The translations under genes and the position numbers were made by a program. A DNA stretch of 64,000 bases from Arthrobacter_N sp051262515 (GTDB lineage: Bacteria > Actinomycetota > Actinomycetes > Actinomycetales > Micrococcaceae), in NCBI RefSeq assembly GCF_051262515.1, contig NZ_JBIMER010000005.1, positions 1-64,000 of the forward strand. The letters are read 5' to 3'. This document shows positions 18,146 to 25,658 of this stretch, piece by piece (position 1 is the first letter of the stretch; each line of letters opens with the position of its first letter). Under the pieces are notes generated by a model. That model ran no database searches. It was not told the origin of the DNA and worked only from the letters and a program-made list of their open reading frames with translations.

Positions 18146-18354
18146 ACCAACCGTCCGAAACGCCTCTTTTCCTCCGCGTCAACCGAATGTGACTCCCGTC
18201 GCGTTCGTGACCGGCGCGCGTCATGGCGACTGCACGGTAACGGCGCGGGGGTTGTACTTTGGGTCAACCACGACCTTTTCGACGCCGGACCTGCCGGCGT
18301 GCGGAAGCGCGTGGACAGTGACATTTGATTTCAAAGGCGAAAGAGGGTCACCCA

Positions 18355-20031
18355 GTGACGCAAACGGCTACTACAACGGCAGCCCCCGCATCGGCAGCGA
18401 CAATGAAGTCCGCCGGCCACGTCATCGTCGACACCCTGGCGGCGCACGGCGTCGAGCGCACCTACGTGGTGCCGGGCGAGAGCTACCTGGACGTGTTGGA
18501 CGGACTCCACGCGGCGGAGATCGACACCGTCATCTGCCGCCACGAGGGCGGCGCGGCATACATGGCCGAGGCCGACGGCAAGATGTTCCAGCGCCCCGGC
18601 ATCGCCATGGTGACCCGCGGGCCCGGCGCCGCGAACGCCCACGTGGGCCTGCACACCGCGTGGCAGGACTCCACCCCGATGGTCCTGTTCGTCGGCCTGA
18701 TCCCGTTCGCGCACCGCGAGCGCGAGGCCTTCCAGGAGTTCGACATAAAGGCCTGGTTCGACACCGGCGCCAAGCGCGTGATGGTGCTCGACCACGCCGA
18801 GCGCGCGTCCGAGATCGTCGCCGAGGCCATGTTTGCGGCCATGAGCGGCCGCCCGGGCCCCGTCGTCGTGGGCCTGCCCGAGGACATCATCCGCGAGGAG
18901 ATCGACGCGACCCTGCACCCGCGCATTCCCGTCGCCTCCGGCGGCATGACCGTCACGGACTGGAAGTCGCTGCAGTCCGCGCTCAAGGAGTCCGAGAAGC
19001 CGCTCTTCGTCCTCGGCGGAAACGACTGGACCCAGGAGGGCGCGACGGCCCTGACAGGCTGGCTCGAGGAACACGACATCGCCGCGGCCGTCGAATGGCG
19101 CTGCGAGGGAACGATCCCGTTCAGCTCCCCGTCCTACGTGGGGCCGATCGGTTACGGCCGCCCCAAGCCGACCTACGACCTGCTGGAGGAGACCGACTTG
19201 CTGGTCTTCGTGGGCACCGTCCCCGGCGACGTGATCACCGACGGCTTCCTGGTCCGCCAGGACTGGAGCAAGAAGAACTTCCTGGTCACCATCGACCCGT
19301 CGCTGCGCGGCCGCTCCGGCGCCGTCTCACACCAGATCGTCGCCAAGCCCGACGTGTTCGTCCGCGACCTGGTGAAGATGGATCTGCCGACCCGTCCGGA
19401 ATGGAAGTCCTTCACCGAGCGCATGCGCAAGGAACAGGTCTCTTTCTCCGCGCCGCAGCCGGCCGGCGAGCCCGACCGCCCGGCGAAGATGGACACCATG
19501 ATGGCCGCCCTGGTGGCAAGCCTGCCGGAGGACTCCATGGTCACCCTCGGCGCCGGCGAACACACCAACTGGGCGCACCGCTACTTCCCGACCGAACGCT
19601 ACGCCTCCATGATCAGCGCGCGAAACGGATCCATGGGCTACTCGGTCCCCTCGGCCATCGCCGCGTCGCTGGCCTACCCCGGCCGCCGGGTGGTGACCAT
19701 CGCCGGCGACGGCGAGTTCCTGATGAACGGCCAGGAGCTGGCGACCGCCGCCCAGTACGGCGCGACCCCGCTGGTCATCGTCATGGACAACCAGGAGTAC
19801 GGCACCATCCGCACCCACCAGGAGCGGCACTACCCGGAGCGCATCTCCGGCACGCAGCTGAAGAACCCGGACTTCGCCCTCATGGCGCAGGCGTTCGGTG
19901 GATTCGGCGTGCGGGTCGAGCGCGACGGCGACATCGCGGGAGCCCTGGCGGATGCGCTGCGGGCCATTGACGAGAACGGCACGTTCGCGCTCATCCACCT
20001 GATCGTGGAGCAGCGGGTCAGGGCCTACTAG
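18355..20031 (+). CDS. Thiamine-pyrophosphate-dependent enzyme, acetolactate synthase-like
   Basis: A three-domain TPP enzyme of 558 residues: N-terminal pyrimidine-binding domain (ICRHEGGAAYMAEADG with the conserved Glu near residue 55), central domain, and C-terminal TPP domain (AGDGEFLMNGQE...VIVMDN near 460-485). GTG start preceded by AAAGAGGG. It resembles acetolactate synthase large subunits and relatives such as benzoylformate decarboxylase, but no ilvN lies nearby, so a role in branched-chain synthesis is unlikely. It sits between paaR and paaZ, which suggests aromatic or 2-oxoacid metabolism; the substrate is unknown. A strong terminator follows. Confidence 0.75.
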   Translation: MTQTATTTAAPASAATMKSAGHVIVDTLAAHGVERTYVVPGESYLDVLDGLHAAEIDTVICRHEGGAAYMAEADGKMFQRPGIAMVTRGPGAANAHVGLHTAWQDSTPMVLFVGLIPFAHREREAFQEFDIKAWFDTGAKRVMVLDHAERASEIVAEAMFAAMSGRPGPVVVGLPEDIIREEIDATLHPRIPVASGGMTVTDWKSLQSALKESEKPLFVLGGNDWTQEGATALTGWLEEHDIAAAVEWRCEGTIPFSSPSYVGPIGYGRPKPTYDLLEETDLLVFVGTVPGDVITDGFLVRQDWSKKNFLVTIDPSLRGRSGAVSHQIVAKPDVFVRDLVKMDLPTRPEWKSFTERMRKEQVSFSAPQPAGEPDRPAKMDTMMAALVASLPEDSMVTLGAGEHTNWAHRYFPTERYASMISARNGSMGYSVPSAIAASLAYPGRRVVTIAGDGEFLMNGQELATAAQYGATPLVIVMDNQEYGTIRTHQERHYPERISGTQLKNPDFALMAQAFGGFGVRVERDGDIAGALADALRAIDENGTFALIHLIVEQRVRAY

Positions 20032-20057
20032 CCTCCCTGCGCCCGCTGCCACCGGTC

Positions 20058-20248
20058 AGCCGGCGCCACATCCGACACGCGGGCACCCCGCGCGACACGG
20101 AAAGGGCCCGGAACCCGCCTGATTGAGGCGGGTTCCGGGCCCTTTTCCGTGCCAACTGGGCTCAGAGGCCGCGCACCGGACGGGGGCGTCTGGGTCGGCG
20201 GCCAATGTGGCGCCGGCTCATCGGGCCGCGGCCAATGTGGCGCCGGCT
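20058..20248. repeat. Three copies of a short GC-rich intergenic repeat
   Basis: The sequence GCCAATGTGGCGCCGGCT, with flanking GCG, occurs at 20198-20218 and 20228-20248, exactly 30 bases apart; the second copy overlaps the paaZ stop codon. An inverted partial copy (AGCCGGCGCCACAT) lies at 20058-20071, on the other side of the terminator. Function unknown. Confidence 0.6.
20101..20146. terminator. Strong bidirectional terminator between TPP enzyme gene and paaZ
   Basis: A perfect 20-bp stem (20101-20120 with 20126-20145) around a GATTG loop, followed by T residues on the + strand and on the complementary strand. It separates two convergent genes and can serve both. Confidence 0.9.
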
Positions 20249-22379
20249 AGCCCCTGGAAGCCCAGTCGCGGTAGATGGTGTCTTCCTTCTCCACCAGGGT
20301 CAGCACGTCGTAGGTGGCCACGATCTCGCCGTTCTGGTTATGGATCACGGCATCCCAGCAGACCTCTCCGTACTCGTCGGTGACGCGCGGGGTGATCTTC
20401 TTGGCGGTCAGCGTGATGCGCACGGAGTCTCCGGCGGGAACCGGGGTCAGGAAACGCAGGTTTTCCAGCCCGTAGTTGGCCAGCACCGGTCCCGGCGCGG
20501 GCTCCACGAACAGTCCGGCGCCCCAGGACACCAGCAGGTACCCGTGGGCCACCGTGCCGGGGAAGAACGGGTTGGCCTCGGCCGCGGCGGGGTCGACGTG
20601 CGCGTAGAACGTGTCGCCCGTGGTGTTGGCGAACGCGGTGATGTCCTCCTGCGCCACCTGCCGCAGACCGGAGGCGAAGGCGTCCCCGATGCGGAGTTCG
20701 GCGAGCGACTTCCGGAACGGGTGCGTTGCGCCCTCGACCCCGCCGAACTCGGTCGCTCCCGCGATGTTTCGGGCGGCGCCGGTGTGCCATGTCCCGGTCA
20801 CCGCGGTGAGCATGTTCGGCGATCCCTGGATGGCGGTGCGCTGCATGTGGTGCTTGACGGAGCGGATGCCGCCGAGCTCCTCGCCGCCGCCGGCGCGCCC
20901 TGGTCCGCCATGGACGAGGTGCGGCACCGGGGACCCGTGCCCGGTGGAGCTGCGGGCCGTCTCGCGGTTGAGGATGTGGACGCGGCCGTGGTGCCCGGAG
21001 ATGCCGGTGGTCAGGTTGCGGACGGTGTCCGGATCGTTGCTGCACACCGTCGCCACCAGCGATCCCGCACCCTTGGCGGCGAGCCGGACGGCGTCGGCCA
21101 GGTCCGTGTAGCCGATGACGGACGTCACCGGCCCGAAGGCCTCCCGGCTGTGGACGGACTCGTTCTCGACATCGTCCCAGGTCAGCAGCAGCGGAGACAT
21201 GAAGGCGCCGGCATCGACGACGGCGTCTCCCCCGGCTTCCGTCCGGACCACGGGAGCGTCCAGCGTGCCGTAGGCCAGTTCGCCCCCGGCCGCGAGCATC
21301 TCCTCAACGGCGCCGCGCACGTCGCGCAGCTGCTCCAGCGACGCGAGTGCGCCCATGGTGACGCCCTCGGCCCGCGGGTCGCCGACCACCACGCGCTCGG
21401 TGATCCGCTTGCCGACGGCGGCAACGACGGCGGCCACGAGGTCCTGGGGGACGATGGTGCGGCGGATGGCCGTGCACTTCTGGCCGGCCTTGGAGGTGAT
21501 CTCCGTGGTGACCGCCTTGACGAAGGCGTCGAACTCCGGTGTTCCGGCGACGGCGTCCGGCCCCAGGATCGCCGCGTTCAGCGAGTCGGTCTCCGAGGTG
21601 AAGCGGACGCCGCCCTCGACGACGTTGCGATGGGACTTGAGCATGTTGGCGGTGCCGGCGGATCCCGTGAAGGAGACCATGTCCCGGTAGTCCAGGACAT
21701 CCAACAGCGTGCGCGCGGAGCCGGAGATCAGCTGGAGCGACCCGGCGGGCAGGAACCCGGATTCGACCATCATCCGGACCACGGCCTCGGTGAGGTATCC
21801 GGTGGGCGTGCCCGGCTTGACGATCGTCGGGACCCCTGCCACGAAGGCCGGCGCGAACTTCTCCAGCATGCCCCACACGGCGAAGTTGAAGGCGTTGATC
21901 TGGGCGGCGACGCCGGGGATCCGCGTGTAGATGTGCTCCCCCATGAACGAGCCGTCCTTGGAAAGCACCTCCACCGGGCCGTCGGGGATGACGTTGGCGT
22001 TCGGCAGTTCGCGGCGGCCCTTGGAGGAGAACGTGAACAGCACGCCGATGCCGCCGTCGATGTCCACCATCGAGTCGATCTTCGTCGCGCCGGTGCGGTA
22101 GGAGATCCGGTAGAGCTCCTCGCGCCGCTCGTTGAGGTACTTCGCGAGATCGCGCAGTCGCAACGCACGCTCGTGGAGCGTCAGTTTCCCGAGCTCCGCC
22201 TGGCCCACGGTCCGCCCATGCTCGACGACGGCGGCCAGGTCGAGTCCTTCGGTGCTCACGCGGGCGAGTTCCTCGCCCGTGTTCGCATCGAGGACCGCCG
22301 TGGCGCCGTCGGCCGAGGCAGGCGTCCACCAACCGTCCTGAACATAGCTGGGAACAAGCTCCGCCGTCTGCGTCGTCAT
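20247..22379 (-). CDS. paaZ: Oxepin-CoA hydrolase / 3-oxo-5,6-dehydrosuberyl-CoA semialdehyde dehydrogenase PaaZ
   Basis: Bifunctional ring-opening enzyme of 710 residues. The N-terminal aldehyde dehydrogenase domain has the catalytic Cys in KAGQKCTAIRR (about residue 300) and NAFNFAVWG near 160. The C-terminal MaoC-type hydratase domain (about 550-700; FANTTGDTFYAHVDP and GTVAHGYLLVS) hydrolyses oxepin-CoA. The ATG giving MTTQTAEL has GAAGGA about 10 bases upstream. It is transcribed alone, convergent with the TPP enzyme gene and divergent from the siderophore operon; a PaaR-type operator lies 16 bases upstream of the start. Confidence 0.94.
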   Translation of the reverse strand: MTTQTAELVPSYVQDGWWTPASADGATAVLDANTGEELARVSTEGLDLAAVVEHGRTVGQAELGKLTLHERALRLRDLAKYLNERREELYRISYRTGATKIDSMVDIDGGIGVLFTFSSKGRRELPNANVIPDGPVEVLSKDGSFMGEHIYTRIPGVAAQINAFNFAVWGMLEKFAPAFVAGVPTIVKPGTPTGYLTEAVVRMMVESGFLPAGSLQLISGSARTLLDVLDYRDMVSFTGSAGTANMLKSHRNVVEGGVRFTSETDSLNAAILGPDAVAGTPEFDAFVKAVTTEITSKAGQKCTAIRRTIVPQDLVAAVVAAVGKRITERVVVGDPRAEGVTMGALASLEQLRDVRGAVEEMLAAGGELAYGTLDAPVVRTEAGGDAVVDAGAFMSPLLLTWDDVENESVHSREAFGPVTSVIGYTDLADAVRLAAKGAGSLVATVCSNDPDTVRNLTTGISGHHGRVHILNRETARSSTGHGSPVPHLVHGGPGRAGGGEELGGIRSVKHHMQRTAIQGSPNMLTAVTGTWHTGAARNIAGATEFGGVEGATHPFRKSLAELRIGDAFASGLRQVAQEDITAFANTTGDTFYAHVDPAAAEANPFFPGTVAHGYLLVSWGAGLFVEPAPGPVLANYGLENLRFLTPVPAGDSVRITLTAKKITPRVTDEYGEVCWDAVIHNQNGEIVATYDVLTLVEKEDTIYRDWASRG

Positions 22380-22394
22380 CGTCGACAAGTCCTT

Positions 22395-22416
22395 CCTGAA
22401 CGATCGGTCGGTAATC
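22395..22416 (-). promoter_or_regulatory. PaaR-type operator upstream of paaZ
   Basis: Palindrome with core AACG-N6-CGGT (AACG at 22399, CGGT at 22409). Compared with the paaA site read on the opposite strand, 19 of 22 bases are identical, including the run CGGTCGGTAAT. It lies between the paaZ start and its upstream region, a repressing position. Confidence 0.7.
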
Positions 22417-22599
22417 ATCACCACAGTAACAGTTGGGAGGGTGCGGCGGACAGCCCACGCCCTGACCGCTCCGCGTCATCCCTAGACATATTTGGGTCGG
22501 GCGCACGACGCCGGGGACCTGGTGCACCGCGACTACTCGAGTCGATCCCATGACTCGGTTTGTATTACGTGCCGATTATGTGCCTTTAATTACTCCTTG

Positions 22600-22618
22600 T
22601 TAGGCCAGCCTCATCAAC
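22600..22618 (+). promoter_or_regulatory. DtxR/IdeR-type iron box before the siderophore operon
   Basis: TTAGGCCAGCCTCATCAAC agrees with the 19-bp DtxR/IdeR consensus at about 13 positions, with the TTAGG half and central AGCCT intact. It lies 18 bases before the first siderophore gene, downstream of an AT-rich stretch with TTGTAT and TTTAAT that may be the promoter (19-base spacing). It implies repression when iron is plentiful. Confidence 0.6.
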
Positions 22619-22635
22619 CTACTACGAGGAGCACG

Positions 22636-24297
22636 ATGAAGACTTCCACCACCGCGGCCCACCGCACCTCGGGCGGCCACACCGGCGGCCCGACGGCCAC
22701 GCGTCGCGACGCGGCCCGTTTCCTCTCCACGGAAACCCTCACCGCCAGCGAAGCCCTGCTCTCCGGCGAGACCACCGGCACGTACGTCGCCGAGGCGCAG
22801 GCGGCAACGCTGCTGGCGGCCCGGGCCATCGCCGATGCCGCCGCCCCGAGCACCGGCCGGACGGCGCCTGAGCTGCAGAGACTGGTGGCCGCCGTCGACC
22901 TCGCGGATCCGCTCGGCTCCACGGGCGACGCCCTCACCGAGACCGCGGAGCTTTACCTGCGCGACGCCGTCTATTTCCACCACCCGCGCTACGCGGCCCA
23001 CCTGAACTGCCCGGTGGCCATCCCGGCGGTCGCGGCGGAGGCGCTGGTGACCAGCATCAACTCGTCCATGGACACGTGGGACCAGAGCGCCGGCGCCACG
23101 CTCATCGAGCGGCGCCTGGTGGATTGGGCCTCTGGCCTCATCGGCTTCGGCGGCGAATCGGACGGAATCTTCACCGGCGGCGGCACGCAGTCCAACCTGC
23201 AGGCGCTCCTGCTGGCACGGAACCACGCGGTGGCGGACGGCACCGGCCCGCTCCCCTCCCGGCTCGGCGTCCTGCGCATTTACGCGTCGGAGGAAAGCCA
23301 CTTCAGCGTCGTCCGGGCGGCCTCCATGCTCGGCCTGGGCGAAGACGCGGTGGTCTCCGTGCCCGTCGACGACGCGCACCGCATGGACGCCGGCTCCTTG
23401 GCGGCGGCGCTGGACGCCGGACGATCGGCGGGCACCCGGGCCATGGCGATCGTCGCGACCGCCGGGACGACGGACTTCGGAGCCATCGATCCCCTGGGCG
23501 CCGCCGCCGCCCTCGCCGCCGAACACGGGGCCTGGTTCCATGTGGACGCGGCCTACGGCTGCGGGCTCCTCGTCTCCCGGCGACGCCGCCACCTGTTGGA
23601 CGGAATCGAACTGGCTGACTCCGTCACGGTCGACTTCCACAAGTCCTTCTTCCAGCCGATCGGCTCCAGCGCCCTGCTGGTGCGCAACGGCGACGCCTTC
23701 GCACACATCACCCACCACGCGGACTACCTCAACCCCGCCGCCCAGGCCGGCGCCGTCCCCAATCAGGTGGACAAGTCGCTGCAAACCACGCGGCGTTTCG
23801 ACGCGCTCAAGCTCTGGGTCACGCTGCGGACGATCGGCGCGGAGGGCATCGGCGCCCTGTTCGACGAGGTGGTCGACCTCGCCGCCGAGGCGGCAACGCT
23901 GGTCGCGGCCAGCCCCTCGCTGGAACTCGCGGCGCCTGTCCAGCTGAGCACGGTCGTCTTCCGCTTCGCGCCCCCGTGCGCCGCCGGTGGGGAGACCGCG
24001 GGCGGCGGCACCAACGATCCGGCGAACGACGCCGATGCCCGCGCCCTCGACGAGCTGAACGACGGCATTCGCCGCGATCTGCACGCCTCCGGCGAGGCGA
24101 TGGTCGCCGCGACCACCCTTGCCGGGCGCCGGCACCTCAAACTGACTCTGTTGAACCCGCGCACCACCCTCGCCGACGTGGAGGCTATCCTCGCGGCCGT
24201 CGTCGCGTGCGGGAACAGCCGAACGACGGTAGCCGCGGCCGATGCGCCCGCAGTGAAGCAGCCCGCTCCCGGCGCCACGGCCGGAGACCGGGCATGA
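22636..24297 (+). CDS. desA: PLP-dependent lysine/diamine decarboxylase of siderophore operon (DesA-like)
   Basis: Group II PLP decarboxylase of 553 residues. The first step of desferrioxamine-type synthesis is lysine to cadaverine; ornithine or diaminobutyrate are alternatives. The PLP-binding Lys is in VDFHKSFFQP (about K336), preceded by HVDAAYGCG; FTGGGTQSNLQALLLAR is typical of DesA/DdC proteins. GAGGAG lies just before the ATG. It heads an operon of three overlapping genes behind an iron box. The C-terminus has a Gly/Thr-rich insertion (near AAGGETAGGG) and an Ala/Pro tail. Confidence 0.87.
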   Translation: MKTSTTAAHRTSGGHTGGPTATRRDAARFLSTETLTASEALLSGETTGTYVAEAQAATLLAARAIADAAAPSTGRTAPELQRLVAAVDLADPLGSTGDALTETAELYLRDAVYFHHPRYAAHLNCPVAIPAVAAEALVTSINSSMDTWDQSAGATLIERRLVDWASGLIGFGGESDGIFTGGGTQSNLQALLLARNHAVADGTGPLPSRLGVLRIYASEESHFSVVRAASMLGLGEDAVVSVPVDDAHRMDAGSLAAALDAGRSAGTRAMAIVATAGTTDFGAIDPLGAAAALAAEHGAWFHVDAAYGCGLLVSRRRRHLLDGIELADSVTVDFHKSFFQPIGSSALLVRNGDAFAHITHHADYLNPAAQAGAVPNQVDKSLQTTRRFDALKLWVTLRTIGAEGIGALFDEVVDLAAEAATLVAASPSLELAAPVQLSTVVFRFAPPCAAGGETAGGGTNDPANDADARALDELNDGIRRDLHASGEAMVAATTLAGRRHLKLTLLNPRTTLADVEAILAAVVACGNSRTTVAAADAPAVKQPAPGATAGDRA

Positions 24298-25658
24298 GCG
24301 CCGCCGACCGCGTCTACGACGCCGTCGGAATCGGCGCGGGCCCCTTCAACCTGGGATTCGCCGCGCTGGCCGAGAACGTCCCCGACCTCGACGTGCTGGT
24401 GCTCGATGCCAGCGAATCGTTCTCCTGGCACCCCGGCATGATGCTGGAGGGGACTCGCCTCCAGGTCCCGTTCATGGCGGACCTGGTGACCCTCGCGGAC
24501 CCCACACACCGCCTGTCCTTCCTGAACTACCTCAAGCGCGTCGGCCGGCTCTATCCGTTCTACATCCGCGAAGACTTCTACGCGCTGCGCGCGGAATACG
24601 ACGCCTACCTGCGCTGGGCGGCGGCGGAACTTCCGGGCGTGCGCTTCGGGCACAGCGTGGAGACCTGCGCGTACGACGCCGGCGTGTACCGCCTGGGTGT
24701 CCGCACCGTCGACGGATGGGACACCATCCGCTGCCGCAACCTGGTCCTCGGCACGGGCACCACGCCGCACCTTCCCGACGCGGTTCCGGCGGCCGCGCTC
24801 GACTCCGGTGCGGCCATCCACTCCTCCGACTTCCGCGGCCACCGGACGAGGCTTCGTGCCGCGTCCCGCCTCGCCGTCGTCGGCAGCGGTCAGAGCGCCG
24901 CCGAGGTTTTCGTGGACCTGCTGGAGAACCTCGGCGAGGGGCAGACACTGTCGTGGGCGACGCGCTCGGACCGTTTCTTCCCGCTCGAATACACGAAGCT
25001 GACGCTCGAGATGACGTCCCCGGACTACATCGACCACTTCCACGGGCTGCCGCAGCCCACCCGCGACCGGTTGGCGGCCAGCCAGAAGGGCCTCTACAAG
25101 GGCATCAACGCGGACCTGATCAACCGCATCCACGACCTCCTGTACGAGCGCAGCGTCTCCGGCGCGGCCCCGGTGCGCATCATGGCCTCCACCACTCTCG
25201 AGTCCCTGGAGCCCGTCGGTCCCGGGACGGCGTGCGCGCCCGCCCTGCGGCTGGGGCTGCGCAACACGGACGACGGCGGCGCGCACCACCTCGACGCCGA
25301 CGCCGTGGTCCTCGCCACCGGCTACCGCCACCGCGACCCGGAGTTCCTCGACGGAATCGGCGAGCGCCTCCGCCGCCTGCCGGACGGCCGCCTGGACATC
25401 GACCGCGCCTACGGCGCCGGAGTGCACGGCGACATCATGGTCCAGAACGCGGAACTGCACACCCACGGCTTCACCGCCCCGGATCTGGGGATGGGCGCCT
25501 ACCGCAACGCGGTCATCCTGAACCGGCTGGCCGGGCGCGAACACTTCCGGGTGGAACGCCGGATCGCCTTCCAGGAGTTCGGGTCGCCGTCGATCGCCAC
25601 GGACGGGCCCGCCCGCCCACACCACACAACACCCGACCTCCAGGAGGCCACCCGATGA
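24294..25658 (+). CDS. desB: Lysine/diamine N-hydroxylase (DesB-like flavoprotein monooxygenase)
   Basis: FAD- and NADPH-dependent N-hydroxylase of 454 residues that makes the N-hydroxy diamine for hydroxamate siderophores. FAD motif GIGAGPFNLGFAAL at residues 12-25; FSWHPGMMLEG near 42; NADPH motif VVGSGQSAAE near 198; the ATGY motif (LATGYRHRDPEF) near 340. It overlaps desA by ATGA and is followed by the fused acyltransferase-synthetase by another ATGA overlap, so the three are translated together. Confidence 0.9.
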   Translation: MSAADRVYDAVGIGAGPFNLGFAALAENVPDLDVLVLDASESFSWHPGMMLEGTRLQVPFMADLVTLADPTHRLSFLNYLKRVGRLYPFYIREDFYALRAEYDAYLRWAAAELPGVRFGHSVETCAYDAGVYRLGVRTVDGWDTIRCRNLVLGTGTTPHLPDAVPAAALDSGAAIHSSDFRGHRTRLRAASRLAVVGSGQSAAEVFVDLLENLGEGQTLSWATRSDRFFPLEYTKLTLEMTSPDYIDHFHGLPQPTRDRLAASQKGLYKGINADLINRIHDLLYERSVSGAAPVRIMASTTLESLEPVGPGTACAPALRLGLRNTDDGGAHHLDADAVVLATGYRHRDPEFLDGIGERLRRLPDGRLDIDRAYGAGVHGDIMVQNAELHTHGFTAPDLGMGAYRNAVILNRLAGREHFRVERRIAFQEFGSPSIATDGPARPHHTTPDLQEATR

